Source: Thermophilibacter immobilis (GTDB lineage Bacteria; Actinomycetota; Coriobacteriia; Coriobacteriales; Atopobiaceae). From it: a DNA stretch of 64,000 bases. The notes under the pieces were generated by a model, which ran no database searches, was not told the origin of the DNA, and saw only the letters and a program-made list of their open reading frames with translations. Shown here piece by piece: positions 9,223-17,722 of this stretch. Position numbers and translations under genes: made by a program. Position 1 is the first letter of the stretch. Every line of letters begins with the position of its first letter. The stretch covers positions 1,860,001 to 1,924,000 of the forward strand of contig NZ_CP063767.1 of the NCBI RefSeq assembly GCF_015277515.1, given 5' to 3'.

Positions 9223-9307
9223 TTATTCTTTCCACAGGCCCCTGTTTCCCATCGCCCACAGGGGAACGTTTCTCATCCACCCCTCGTCACGAAAACCCGA
9301 GAGACTA
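9223..9307 (-). pseudogene. C-terminal fragment of a DUF4143 AAA ATPase
   Basis: Read leftwards, this segment encodes RLSLSGFRDEGWMRNVPLW and then a stop at 9223-9225. That matches the C-terminus of the intact DUF4143 ATPase at 11062-12363 (FSLSGFRDQGWMRNVPLHAI). Only about 28 codons remain, joined in another frame to an integrase fragment. Confidence 0.7.
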
Positions 9308-9640
9308 AGGCGCACGGGACGCAGTAGCGCGCGGCATGGTTGAGGATGGCGGAGAGCTGGTTGTTCACGGTCCGCAGGTACGTCTGCGTGTAGCCCCTAC
9401 CCTTGTTGTTGCTCCCGTCCATGAGGTGGCTCTGCCAACGGACGGTGTCGACGCCCCGGGCCTCGCTCATGCGGTGGCTCTCGAAGTGGGGCATGATCTT
9501 CGACTTGATGAGGTACTCCTTGTTGGGCCACGTGTGCTCGCGGATGCGCGGCACCACGTCGGCCCTGTACAGCTCGTAGAACTCCTCGAAGAAGTCAAGG
9601 CGGAATACCGAGGACAGGCGGAAGCGAACGAGTCCGCTTC
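9308..9640 (-). pseudogene. tyrosine recombinase (integrase) N-terminal fragment
   Basis: The frame encodes FFEEFYELYRADVVPRIREH, then WPNKEYLIKSKIMPHF and TYLRTVNNQLSAILNHAARY, a typical SAM-like core-binding domain of phage-type tyrosine recombinases. The catalytic domain with its R-H-R-Y residues is absent: after HAARYC the sequence joins the DUF4143 tail in another frame. The upstream end is also unclear. This is the only integrase trace in the accessory region. Confidence 0.7.
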
Positions 9641-9772
9641 GATACGAGTACCGGTGTGGTGAGGTGTATGGTTTTCCTAGCAGCGCTCTCAGCATCTCTG
9701 CTATCAATTAAGATACCTAGTAGTATTTCTGTCACAGGCGCTGCCAATAACCAAGGAGAGAAGAAAGACAAG

Positions 9773-10546
9773 ATGAAAAACTATTTTGATCTAACCGACC
9801 GTGTCGCACTTGTCACAGGCTGCTCGACCGGCCTTGGGGTTCAGATGGCCAAAGCTCTGGCGAGCCAGGGCTGCAATATCGTCGCTCTCGCCCGCAGGCA
9901 GGAGCTGATCGAGAAGGTCGCCTCGGAAATCGCCGAGGAATACGGCGTCAAGACACTTCCCGTGCGCTGCGATATCACCGATACCGAAATGGTGAATGCC
10001 GCAGTGAAAAAGATCATGGACGAGTTCGGTCGCATCGACATTCTTATCAATAATGCAGGTACCGGCGCTGTCGCCCCCGCTGAAGACATCACTGACGAGC
10101 AGTTCGGAAACGAACTCAACATCAATCTCTTCGGCAGCTTCAAGGTTGCCCGCGCGGTCGCCAAGGCCGCGATGATCCCCGCGAAGTACGGCCGCATCAT
10201 AAACATCGCTTCCATGTACGGCCTCGTCGGCAACAAGATTGCTCCCTGCTCTCCCTATCACGCGGCCAAAGGCGGCGTGGTCAACCTTAGCCGCGGCCTT
10301 GCCGGCGAGTGGGGCAAGTACGGCATCACCGTCAACTGCATCTGCCCCGGTTATTTCTGGACGCCGCTGACCAAAGAGACCCTGAATACCGATTGGTTCA
10401 AAGAGTACTCGAAGACCGTTATCCCCATGGAGCGCTATGGAAATGAGGGCGAGCTTGACACGGCCGCCATTTTCCTCGCCTCGCCGGCATCGAGCTATGT
10501 CTCGGGCATCATGGTTCCCGTCGACGGGGGCTATACCTGCGTCTAA
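9773..10546 (+). CDS. short-chain dehydrogenase/reductase, gluconate 5-dehydrogenase-like
   Basis: The 257-residue classical SDR has the cofactor motif VTGCSTGLG (residues about 14-22), NNAG near residue 90, and the catalytic serine and YHAAK at about residues 145-165. Its C-terminus, SSYVSGIMVPVDGGYT, is typical of gluconate 5-dehydrogenase or 3-ketoacyl reductase-like sugar oxidoreductases. The substrate is uncertain. I start at the ATG at 9773, behind AAGGAGAG, rather than 117 bases upstream. It stands alone between gene remnants and ends at a strong terminator. Its base composition is less GC-rich than its surroundings, which suggests acquisition. Confidence 0.85.
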   Translation: MKNYFDLTDRVALVTGCSTGLGVQMAKALASQGCNIVALARRQELIEKVASEIAEEYGVKTLPVRCDITDTEMVNAAVKKIMDEFGRIDILINNAGTGAVAPAEDITDEQFGNELNINLFGSFKVARAVAKAAMIPAKYGRIINIASMYGLVGNKIAPCSPYHAAKGGVVNLSRGLAGEWGKYGITVNCICPGYFWTPLTKETLNTDWFKEYSKTVIPMERYGNEGELDTAAIFLASPASSYVSGIMVPVDGGYTCV

Positions 10547-10599
10547 AGACTAAGCCATCCGTAGTATTTGCATGCGGGCTCGATAAAGAGTCCTGCTCC

Positions 10600-10638
10600 A
10601 GACGGCCGTACCTTCGATTGAGGTACGGCCGTCTTCAT
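10600..10638 (+). terminator. hairpin terminator after the SDR gene
   Basis: GACGGCCGTACCT pairs perfectly with AGGTACGGCCGTC (13 base pairs, 7-base loop), about 55 bases past the stop. Only a short T-rich tail (TTCATGGGGTTTT) follows. Confidence 0.7.
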
Positions 10639-10679
10639 GGGGTTTTCGGACAAGCCAGCCCGTGGAGACCCTAACCTCC

Positions 10680-10977
10680 TTGCAGGGAGGTATCGACTGG
10701 ACTCAACCTCCTCGTTCTCCTCGGGCAGGACGGGCTTCCATCCAGCTGACCAGCCCCATCCAGCTGACCAGCCCGCCGACGCCGCGACCGCAGACCCTAG
10801 GTGGCGGGGTCTCGGTCCGATCTGGCGTTCGAGCTGAACAAGGCTGCCGCCATCCACATGCCACTCATCTCTCTTCTCCAACAGCAGCCACCTCACCCGG
10901 GAGGCAGCAAATGGACCTGTGCCGACGGCGAGATTGACCAGCTCAAACCCACATTATTTGCGACGTCGTGCGCCTCG
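10680..10977 (-). pseudogene. AbiEi-type antitoxin, C-terminal remnant
   Basis: The minus strand encodes ELVNLAVGTGPFAASRVRWL, then EWHVDGGSLVQLERQIGPRP, and ends with KPVLPEENEEV. This parallels the intact AbiEi protein at 25043-25804 (ELVGLAVDAGPSMASRVGWL, EWHVGEESLSLLEGRLGPGP, RLVLPEDEEEV). A stop codon precedes the conserved part and the N-terminal winged helix is gone, so this is a decayed copy. It also carries an internal 18-base duplication. Confidence 0.75.
10739..10774. repeat. 18-base tandem duplication inside the AbiEi remnant
   Basis: CATCCAGCTGACCAGCCC occurs twice without a gap. It is in frame and repeats six residues (the SAGW block) of the remnant, so it probably arose by slippage. 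Confidence 0.85.
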
Positions 10978-11061
10978 GGGACAGAGTGGCACGAGATGAC
11001 CGCGCTGGTATGCCGTCTGTCGATGGACTTTGTTGATCTAAAGGCTCGCAATCAGCGTCGC

Positions 11062-12363
11062 TCACTCCCAGTTCTTTGGGTTCCCGATGGCGTGGAGCGG
11101 CACGTTGCGCATCCACCCCTGGTCTCGGAAGCCCGAGAGGCTGAAGCGCCTCGGAACCGTGTCGGGGTACCGCTCGGAAAACGCCCTCAAACTCTTCGAG
11201 CGCAGGTTCTCCTCGGCTTTAACCTCGATTGGGTAGATTCCGCTGCCGCGTTGGATGAGGAAATCAATCTCGCCGCTAGAGTTCTCAGCTGACCAGTAGA
11301 AGGGTTTGAGGTCGCAGTCCGAGACAAGCTGCTGACATACGTACTGCTCGGTGAGGGCTCCCTTGAACTCCGTGAAAAGTGCGTTGCCGTCGACGATGCT
11401 CGAAGCATCGAGCCCGGAGAGCGCACAGAGGAGGCCAACATCGAGGGCGAAGAGCTTGAACGCTGATTCATCGGCGTAAGAGACCAATGGGATGCCTGGC
11501 TTGGACACTCTAGGAACCTTCGTCGCAATACCGGCTTGGGTGAGCCAGGTGATCGCCGAGCGATAGTCCCGAGCCCGAGCCCCATCCTTGATATGACCGA
11601 ACACAAATTTCTTGTTCTCCTGACCGAGATGCGCTGGCAGAGAACGCCATGCGGAAAGGATATATTCCGCGCTGGCAGCACCGAGATGTTTGGAGATGTC
11701 TCTCTCGTAGCCGAACAGGATGCCTTCCTGCACGGCGCGGACGACACCTAGGTCGTCGGACTCGACGAATGCGGACACGGACTCAGGCATACCCCCTACG
11801 AAGTAATACTGCTTGAGCAGTTCCTTGAACTTCACAGCAAAAGGCCCGAGGAGATGCTCGTCGCCCGAATCAACGATCTCCCGCAGCGTTGAATTGTCAG
11901 TCGCATCAAGGTACTCGCGAAAGTTCAAGGGATAGAGATCAAGCATGTCGACCTTGCCAACGGGATAGCCGGTGCCCTCATGGAACGTAATGCTGAGGAG
12001 AGATCCTGCCGCTGCTACGGCAAGCTCTGGGACATTCTCGCAGAAGTACTTGAGCGAGGTGAGCGCTTTGGGGCATTCCTGAATTTCGTCAAGTATGACG
12101 AATGTCTTCCCGGGAGTTACCTTCTGCCCGCTCTCCGCTTGCACCATGAGCAGAAGACGGGGCAAGTCGTAGCCTGCATCGAACTGGGCGGCGAGACCTG
12201 GATTGTTGTCGAGGTTGACATAGGCGACGTTCTCGAAGTATCTCGCCCCGAACTCCTTGAGCAGCCAGGTCTTTCCAACCTGCCTGGCTCCGTTGAGCAC
12301 GAGGGGCTTTCTGCGGACAGAATCTTTCCACCCGATGAGATCATCCATAAGGAACCGCTCCAT
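11062..12363 (-). CDS. AAA-family ATPase with DUF4143 domain
   Basis: The 433-residue protein has Walker A GARQVGKT at residues 25-32, Walker B FVILDEIQE near residue 90, a sensor-like AAAGSLLSI, and a C-terminal DUF4143 region with GEIDFLIQ...YPIEVKAE, which resembles a PD-(D/E)XK nuclease core. Members of this family are common in accessory regions and are of uncertain function. The gene appears intact and is the only whole gene between the remnants and the first guaA-end copy. A near-perfect inverted repeat lies just upstream of its start. A second, truncated relative is at 9223-9307. Confidence 0.88.
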   Translation of the reverse strand: MERFLMDDLIGWKDSVRRKPLVLNGARQVGKTWLLKEFGARYFENVAYVNLDNNPGLAAQFDAGYDLPRLLLMVQAESGQKVTPGKTFVILDEIQECPKALTSLKYFCENVPELAVAAAGSLLSITFHEGTGYPVGKVDMLDLYPLNFREYLDATDNSTLREIVDSGDEHLLGPFAVKFKELLKQYYFVGGMPESVSAFVESDDLGVVRAVQEGILFGYERDISKHLGAASAEYILSAWRSLPAHLGQENKKFVFGHIKDGARARDYRSAITWLTQAGIATKVPRVSKPGIPLVSYADESAFKLFALDVGLLCALSGLDASSIVDGNALFTEFKGALTEQYVCQQLVSDCDLKPFYWSAENSSGEIDFLIQRGSGIYPIEVKAEENLRSKSLRAFSERYPDTVPRRFSLSGFRDQGWMRNVPLHAIGNPKNWE

Positions 12364-12388
12364 GGCCCTCCAATCATCATGACATCAG

Positions 12389-12430
12389 AACGTCCTTATT
12401 ATCGCACAAGATGGCGAAAATAAGGACGTT
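12389..12430. repeat. inverted repeat upstream of the DUF4143 ATPase gene
   Basis: AACGTCCTTATT at 12389-12400 is the perfect reverse complement of AATAAGGACGTT at 12419-12430, and pairing continues inwards through most of ATCGC/GCGAA. It starts 25 bases before the ATG, where an operator for autoregulation would sit. Confidence 0.6.
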
Positions 12431-12464
12431 AAAAAGCAAATCGTGGCTATTTTAATGATGTAAA

Positions 12465-12485
12465 TTATTCCCACTCAACTGCGGC
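12465..12485 (-). repeat. guaA 3'-end-like copy D (candidate att site)
   Basis: The minus strand reads AAVEWE and then TAA, close to the true guaA end (ATIEWE stop) at 27955. TTATTCCCACTC is identical to the first twelve bases of the guaA copy. In another frame the preceding codons read RYEITS, like the YDITS that precedes the guaA end. This copy would be the left boundary of the arsenic cassette. Confidence 0.55.
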
Positions 12486-13155
12486 GTTTGTCCAGCTGGT
12501 TCGATGTAATCTCATATCGTGTTACCTCGTCCGTCTCGTACCGTTCGATACGAATCGCGTCCGAATCAGCCTTTGATTCGGACGGAAAAGGAGTAGTTAC
12601 ACTTTTGCTGGAAAAATATGCTTGCAGACTTGATTATTCCCAGTTTTGCCTGCGGGAATGATTGCAGGCGGCTTGGAGACAAGCAATCTCGCGTTCCGTC
12701 TCTTCGACCACCCCTTGGCAGGGCAATGGCAAGAAGTATTACCCTCTCATCTGCAATGCGTAAGTGCTTGCTTATGCATTGCTTCTGACAGGCGTCTCAT
12801 GGATGTCACACAAGAATCGGTTTTCCTTCTTGTTCTCAAGCTTTGCAAAAGTTTCTTTACACTCGTTTTGTCAAGTAGAGACCAATCGACAAATTCCTCG
12901 ATGCCGCCTTTGTCCAATTTAGCTTTTACAGGAATAAACCCTTCTTTCAATAGAACGCAGGGCAATAGATCATCTTTGAGTCCAGCTCTCAGTTCATAGC
13001 AGAGAGCATCGGCGAAGATTTAGCTTCATATCGCGAATGTCAATTATCTGCCGTAAGTGAAGGGCTGTCTCCCTTGGGTCACCTTTGATATTCCGGCAAC
13101 ACACACGAGTTTCATTGTGCAAACGGGAATACTCTGGCCTCGCCTTGTCCAGAGT
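12486..13155. other. 670-base region without a convincing gene
   Basis: A 10-base-pair hairpin (GTCCGAATCA/TGATTCGGAC, 12559-12583) lies near the left end. A 72-codon minus-strand frame at 12747-12965 (DKGGIEEFVDWSLLDKTSVK) looks protein-like, but I do not recognise it and its upstream extension is interrupted. It may be a decayed gene. The composition is AT-richer than the rest of the window. Confidence 0.4.
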
Positions 13156-14232
13156 TCATTCATCTTCAACCGTCACTGCCGGATACATCCGTTCCTTCAT
13201 CCTTAGTGCTGCGTTTACCAGCAGGATAAGTACTGGCACCTCGATCAATGGACCGACCACGGCGGCGAAGGCCTCGCCGGACGAGAGTCCAAACACCGCA
13301 GCTGATACAGCGATGGCAAGCTCAAAGTTGTTGCCTGTGGCGGTGAATGCAACTGAGGCGTTTTTGGGATAATCTATATCACGACTGCGCCCGAGAAGGA
13401 AGCTCGCGAAGAACATGATCGCAAAATAGCAGACCAATGGCACGGCGATACGCACCACGTCGAGCGGGATCTGCACGATCATCTGACCCTTGAGCGAGAA
13501 CATGACCACGATGGTGAACAGCAGCGCGATGAGGCTCACCGGCGAGATCTTCGGCACCACGTATGTCTCATATCATTCAAGCCCCTTGGCCCGCACGAAC
13601 AGGAAGCGCGTAAGCGCGCCTGCTGCGAACGGGATACCGAGATAGAGGAGCACGCTCTGCGCGATCTGCCAGACTGTGACGTCCACTGCAACACCCTGCA
13701 AGCCAAAAACTTGCGGAAGCACGGTGATGAACAGCCACGCCATGGGCGCGTAGAAGAGTATCTGGAATATGGCGTTCATCGCCACGAGCCCCGCCGTGTA
13801 CTCATTGCTGCCGCCGGCAAGGCCACTCCAGACGATGACCATGGCGATGCAGCGCGCCAGGCCGATCATGATGAGCCCCGCCATGTACTCGGGATATCCA
13901 TGCAGAAAGATGAGTGCGAGAGCGAACATGAGGATGGGACCGACCACCCAGTTCAGCAACAGCGAGAGAGTGAGCGTCTTCTTGTCGGCGAACACGGCCG
14001 GCAACTCCTCATAGCGCACCTTCGCAAGCGGCGGATACATCATAAACATGAGCCCAATGGCGATGGGGATGTTAGTGGTGCCCACGGACAGTGAATCTAT
14101 CGCCGACGCCGTGCCTGGCGCGAAGTAGCCTATCGCCACGCCTGCTCCCATGGCCAAGAATATCCACAGCGTGAGGAATCTGTTCAGGACGCCCAGGCGC
14201 TTGCCGGTGCTTCTCTCATTCCCATCACTCAT
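13156..14232 (-). pseudogene. acr3: ACR3-type arsenite efflux pump, interrupted by in-frame TGA
   Basis: The frame from ATG 14232 encodes an ACR3-family arsenite permease of about 358 residues with ten or so hydrophobic segments (for example [28 protein letters not shown] and [15 protein letters not shown], which are family landmarks). A single TGA at 13573-13575 splits it after RAKGLE, exactly where relatives have a tryptophan (KEWYE); the frame then continues intact through [11 protein letters not shown] to a normal stop at 13156. A one-base change of TGG to TGA explains this. The start overlaps the previous stop as ATGA. The gene is the last of the ars operon. It could be a recent nonsense mutation, low-level readthrough or a sequencing error. 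Confidence 0.88.
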
Positions 14233-14834
14233 GATGCACGCCTCGGATGGTAGGGGCACGTGCTGCCCAGGCACACGGTGTTCTTCGGCATCGTCTTGCA
14301 TAGGGGGAGCACGCCCAGCGTCTGCATATCGCAGCCAAACAGGTCATTGAAGGCTCTGGTCGCCGAGGCGACCGCGATGCGGGAGTCACGCTTGCAGCAG
14401 CGTGGCGCACCAGTCTTTGCGATTTCGGCCAGGATGCGTGCGACCATCGACTGGCCCTCCGACCAGCCTTCCTTCTCAAGGGGTTCGTTGCCCCGGATGA
14501 TGGCGTGCGCCATGCCCGCCGAGGCGGCCGCTCCGCATACGCCCCAGTAGGCGCAGGCGGCACCGGGAACGATGGCGGAACGCTGCCGCAGTTCCTCGAG
14601 GTCCGCTTGTAGCCGTTCATCGCGATCGGCGCCTCCGAGTGCATTCCGATAGCAGGTCAGCAGGACCGCGCCTACGATGAAATGGTGTATGGGACCGAAC
14701 GCATCGCATCGCGGATCGGCCATAACCTCCTCAAGCAGACCCGAGGGGCATGTGCCGTCGCTCGCCTCGCAGAGCTCGGCCACCCAGGCCGTTGGATCGT
14801 TCATCTCTTCCATGACAGGCTCCTTGTCGCTCAT
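14229..14834 (-). CDS. DUF5714 domain protein in ars operon
   Basis: The 201-residue protein is cysteine-rich, with [23 protein letters not shown] and a terminal [10 protein letters not shown]. These match the DUF5714 family, whose function is unknown. Family members often occur near redox or metal genes. The ATG at 14834 overlaps the arsA stop as ATGA, which decides the start, and the gene's own stop overlaps acr3 in the same way. Translation is therefore coupled through the operon, and a role in arsenic handling, perhaps as a thiol-containing carrier, is a guess from context. Confidence 0.75.
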   Translation of the reverse strand: MSDKEPVMEEMNDPTAWVAELCEASDGTCPSGLLEEVMADPRCDAFGPIHHFIVGAVLLTCYRNALGGADRDERLQADLEELRQRSAIVPGAACAYWGVCGAAASAGMAHAIIRGNEPLEKEGWSEGQSMVARILAEIAKTGAPRCCKRDSRIAVASATRAFNDLFGCDMQTLGVLPLCKTMPKNTVCLGSTCPYHPRRAS

Positions 14835-16564
14835 CTCACATCTCCCGATGCGTTCCATGGTATGCCGACGGTCAGACCCTTCGACATGTCATCGATACGG
14901 TCGAGCCACTGTCGCTCGGAGGCGGCGCGGGCCCTGAGCATTGGGTCGGTCGCATCTCCCAGCGACAGGCACTGGTTCACCACCCACCACCTGCTGTCGA
15001 TACCCGTCCGGTCGAGGTCGTCGCGTAGGCGCTGCGCCTCGTAGACCGGTGTCGCCTCGGGAAGCGTCACGATGACGACCTCCGTCTGAGCTGGATCGTG
15101 CAGGCGAGGGAGCAGTTCTCTGACGGATTCGGGAACCTCGCCGCCGGTACTCTCCATCTGCTCGTCGTAGCTCTGCGTGCTCTCCAGCAGCAGAAGCGTA
15201 TGCCCGGTGGGAGCGGTGTCGATGACGACGACTTCCTCATCGGCTTTCGCGACGATATCGGCGAACGCTCGGAACACGGCGATCTCCTGGGTGCAGGGTG
15301 ACCTCAGGGACTCCTGGATATAGGAGAAGTCCTCATCGCCCATGGTCTTGCGCGCCGTGTCGAGCACTTCGGTCTCATAGGCTTCGAGTTCATGTTTCTC
15401 GTCGATATGGCTGACCGAGAGACCGGGTGTATCCAAATCGAAGTTACCCAGATGGTCGGCCGGATCGGTCGTCGTCAGACGCACCTTCTCCCCGCGTCTT
15501 GCGAGACCCTTGGCGATGTCGACGGCCACCGAGGTTTTCCCGACCCCGCCCTTGCCCATCGTGAATATGACGCGTCGGCCGCTTCCGGCGAGTTCGTCCA
15601 CCAGATCATCGAGCGAGCGGACGTCAGGACGCTCGACCTCGATTGACGTCATCAATCGGTCCGCCTCACCCTTCAGGAATCTGCGGAGAAAGTCGAGCCC
15701 GGTGACGTTATAGGACCTGAGCGGATTCCGATACATCCTCAGCCCCGCGAGGCCTTCCGGCATATGCTCGAGCGCCTTCTCCTGCGCATCGAGCATCTCA
15801 CCGGATGCCTCATCGGTGGCTTGCTCCAGCATGCCGTTCACCACGAGCATCTGGCAGACTATCCCGAGGTCCGAGAGCTCGGCACGCGAACGCGCCGCCT
15901 CCTCGAGCGTCGGGGTCTGCGGACGAGCGACGAGTACCATGCCGGTCTGTGTCACGTCGGCAAGCGTGGCCACCGCCTTGGCATAGGTTTCCCGTTTATC
16001 GCCCAGGCCGGAGAGCTGTCCCAGGCATGAGGTTCCGGTCGAGTTCTCGTCCAGATAGTTCGTCCACGCCGACGGGAGCTCGAGGGTCCTCAAGGTATGT
16101 CCGGTAGGTGCGGTGTCGAACACGATGCGGTCGTACCTAGTCGCAACATCGTTGTCGGTGAGCGCCCAGGCGAACCTGTCGAATGCGGCGATCTCGATGG
16201 TGCACGACCCAGAGAGCTGCTCCTCGATGTTCGCTATGGCGTCATCGGGAAGGATGCCGCGATAGGGCCCCACGACGTTCTCACGATAGGCTGCCGCCTC
16301 CTTGAGCGGATCGACATCCATCACGGTGAGGTTCGGGCAATCTTCTATCCTCGTGCCTTCCTCCGAGATCTCGGTCTCGAAGACGTCCTGCATATTGGAG
16401 GCCGGATCGGTACTCACGATGAGCACTCGTTCACCGGCGTCGGCGAACGCGACCGCCGCCGCACAGGAGACCGAGGTCTTGCCGACACCTCCTTTGCCTG
16501 TGAAGAACAGGTACTTGTAAGGTTCAAGCGCGTTTATATCGAAAGCATTCATCGTAGGTTGCAT
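14831..16564 (-). CDS. arsA: arsenite-transporting ATPase ArsA (two-domain)
   Basis: ArsA is the cytosolic ATPase that energises arsenite efflux. The 577-residue protein is a tandem duplication: a P-loop GKGGVGKT at residues 23-30 and again near 335, each half followed by a DTAPTGHTL signature. The cysteines needed for metalloid binding are present in both halves (SGSCTIE, RSPCTQE). I start at MQPTMNAF; an upstream ATG would overlap arsD. It normally works with ArsB but can also couple to ACR3. Here ACR3 is broken by a stop. Confidence 0.93.
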   Translation of the reverse strand: MQPTMNAFDINALEPYKYLFFTGKGGVGKTSVSCAAAVAFADAGERVLIVSTDPASNMQDVFETEISEEGTRIEDCPNLTVMDVDPLKEAAAYRENVVGPYRGILPDDAIANIEEQLSGSCTIEIAAFDRFAWALTDNDVATRYDRIVFDTAPTGHTLRTLELPSAWTNYLDENSTGTSCLGQLSGLGDKRETYAKAVATLADVTQTGMVLVARPQTPTLEEAARSRAELSDLGIVCQMLVVNGMLEQATDEASGEMLDAQEKALEHMPEGLAGLRMYRNPLRSYNVTGLDFLRRFLKGEADRLMTSIEVERPDVRSLDDLVDELAGSGRRVIFTMGKGGVGKTSVAVDIAKGLARRGEKVRLTTTDPADHLGNFDLDTPGLSVSHIDEKHELEAYETEVLDTARKTMGDEDFSYIQESLRSPCTQEIAVFRAFADIVAKADEEVVVIDTAPTGHTLLLLESTQSYDEQMESTGGEVPESVRELLPRLHDPAQTEVVIVTLPEATPVYEAQRLRDDLDRTGIDSRWWVVNQCLSLGDATDPMLRARAASERQWLDRIDDMSKGLTVGIPWNASGDVR

Positions 16565-16610
16565 AGCACCCTTCGTTCTACCAAGTGATCGCTCGCGTCG
16601 GATGACGACA

Positions 16611-17000
16611 TCAACAGCAGCAAGTGCCTTCATCGGACGCCGCTGGTGGGCAACAGCATGATGAATCCTCTGTGGCAGGTTCCGGTGCGGAGTTCAGTTC
16701 GAAGTCGAGCAGTTCTGATATCCGTTCGTTTGAAGGGTAGGAACCGGTTGCGACCACCTTCCCATCCACGAGCGTTATGGGAAGCGAATCGATGCCGAGT
16801 TCCTTCAGGATTCCCGCTACGGTCTCGTTGGTGACGAAGGCGTCCGGGTCGGATTTCAGGTTATGCCGTGATACGTAGTTTCCCGATTTGAGCACCTCCT
16901 CGACTACGGTGGCTACACGCAGCAGCTCGGGATCGATGCTCGGGCCGCAGAGCCCCGTATCACAGCACATCGCCGGTTCGAAGAACTCAAGCTTTTTCAT
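16611..17000 (-). CDS. arsD: ArsD arsenical metallochaperone
   Basis: ArsD hands arsenite to ArsA. The 129-residue protein has the essential CC pair and third cysteine (MCCDTGLCGP, residues 11-20), the conserved thioredoxin-like core, and further cysteine clusters at the C-terminus (SSCCCPP, GTCCC). The ATG overlaps the arsR stop as ATGA, so the two are translationally coupled. Confidence 0.93.
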   Translation of the reverse strand: MKKLEFFEPAMCCDTGLCGPSIDPELLRVATVVEEVLKSGNYVSRHNLKSDPDAFVTNETVAGILKELGIDSLPITLVDGKVVATGSYPSNERISELLDFELNSAPEPATEDSSCCCPPAASDEGTCCC

Positions 17001-17350
17001 TTCTTTTCCTCCATCTGTTCGTTTACCTTGATACTATCCGCGCAATTCCGTTTCGCAGCTTCGCAGATGCAATCCTCCTTTTCCATCGAGAGGTGCCCTA
17101 TGTAGCGGGCTAACTCCTCGAAACGGGTCGTATCGAGGTGGTAGCGCATCCACGGACCCTGTTTCTCGCCGAGCACAAGTCCGCAGCTGGTAAGCGCTTT
17201 CATGTGGTAACTCAGGGTCGATTGCGATATCTCGAGGTGCTCCAGCAGATCGCAGGCGCACATCTCCTCGCAGGAGAGCATGTCGACGATTTTCAGACGC
17301 GTCGCATCCGAGAGCACATTACAGACCGCAGCGCAGGTTCCATAGTCCAT
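16997..17350 (-). CDS. arsR: ArsR-family arsenic-responsive repressor
   Basis: The 117-residue winged-helix repressor has the metalloid-binding CxC motif in EEMCACDLLEHL, directly before the recognition helix ISQSTLSYHMKAL. It should bind the operator upstream of its own start and release on arsenite. It opens the order arsR-arsD-arsA-DUF5714-acr3. Further cysteines near both termini (GTCAAVC, DCICEAAKRNC) may contribute to sensing. Confidence 0.93.
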   Translation of the reverse strand: MDYGTCAAVCNVLSDATRLKIVDMLSCEEMCACDLLEHLEISQSTLSYHMKALTSCGLVLGEKQGPWMRYHLDTTRFEELARYIGHLSMEKEDCICEAAKRNCADSIKVNEQMEEKK

Positions 17351-17372
17351 CTGACCTCACTTTGCGTTTGAT

Positions 17373-17426
17373 ATATCGATAACTCTCAATAGATTATTCT
17401 AGGCATTATATCGATACCTGTCAATA
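17373..17426 (-). promoter_or_regulatory. ars promoter with two direct-repeat operators
   Basis: On the minus strand TTGACA (17419-17424) and TAGAAT (17396-17401) are separated by exactly 17 bases, a near-consensus promoter. Two copies of a 19-base element, ATATCGATAnCTnTCAATA, lie at 17373-17391 and 17408-17426, 35 bases apart. The upstream copy overlaps the -35 box and the other lies just downstream of the -10 box. They are probable ArsR sites. Confidence 0.8.
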
Positions 17427-17722
17427 TAGTTCGCTTATTTCTGCAAATGGATTGAAGTCGATTTTTTATTTTCCGAATCAATAACAATCGCCGTCTCGAG
17501 TTAATGGGCAAAATGTCCGGGTGCCCGAGTTGACGGCAATCAATTCGGGCGGCGATTCTGTGCATGGCGATCTGCGGTTATGAATGAATTTAGCAACCCA
17601 ATTAACTCCAGTATTGGAAAGGACACTGGCGCGAACATGGATTACGCGCAGCCTTGGTGCTTTGCTGCATGATAAACTTTGACAATGAGGTTTCTCGACA
17701 ACGAGTGCACATTCTGTGGCAG
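17427..17722. other. AT-rich gap between ars promoter and IS element
   Basis: About 300 bases separate the ars promoter from the left end of the insertion sequence. I see no gene, only AT-rich sequence. Confidence 0.4.

Noticed and set aside
10801-11292. 163-codon plus-strand frame after the SDR gene
   Set aside because: It lies opposite the AbiEi remnant and the end of the DUF4143 gene and has no motif.
12634-12643. TTATTCCCAG as a fifth guaA-end copy
   Set aside because: The match breaks after nine bases and the reading (NWE stop) is not the guaA terminus; too short to claim.
12747-12965. 72-residue minus-strand frame as a real small gene
   Set aside because: No ribosome binding site or family is apparent, and the likely upstream part is in another frame. 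It is noted as possible decayed coding sequence only.
13573-13575. TGA in ACR3 as a selenocysteine codon
   Set aside because: Relatives have tryptophan, not cysteine, at this place, and I see no suitable hairpin just after the codon.
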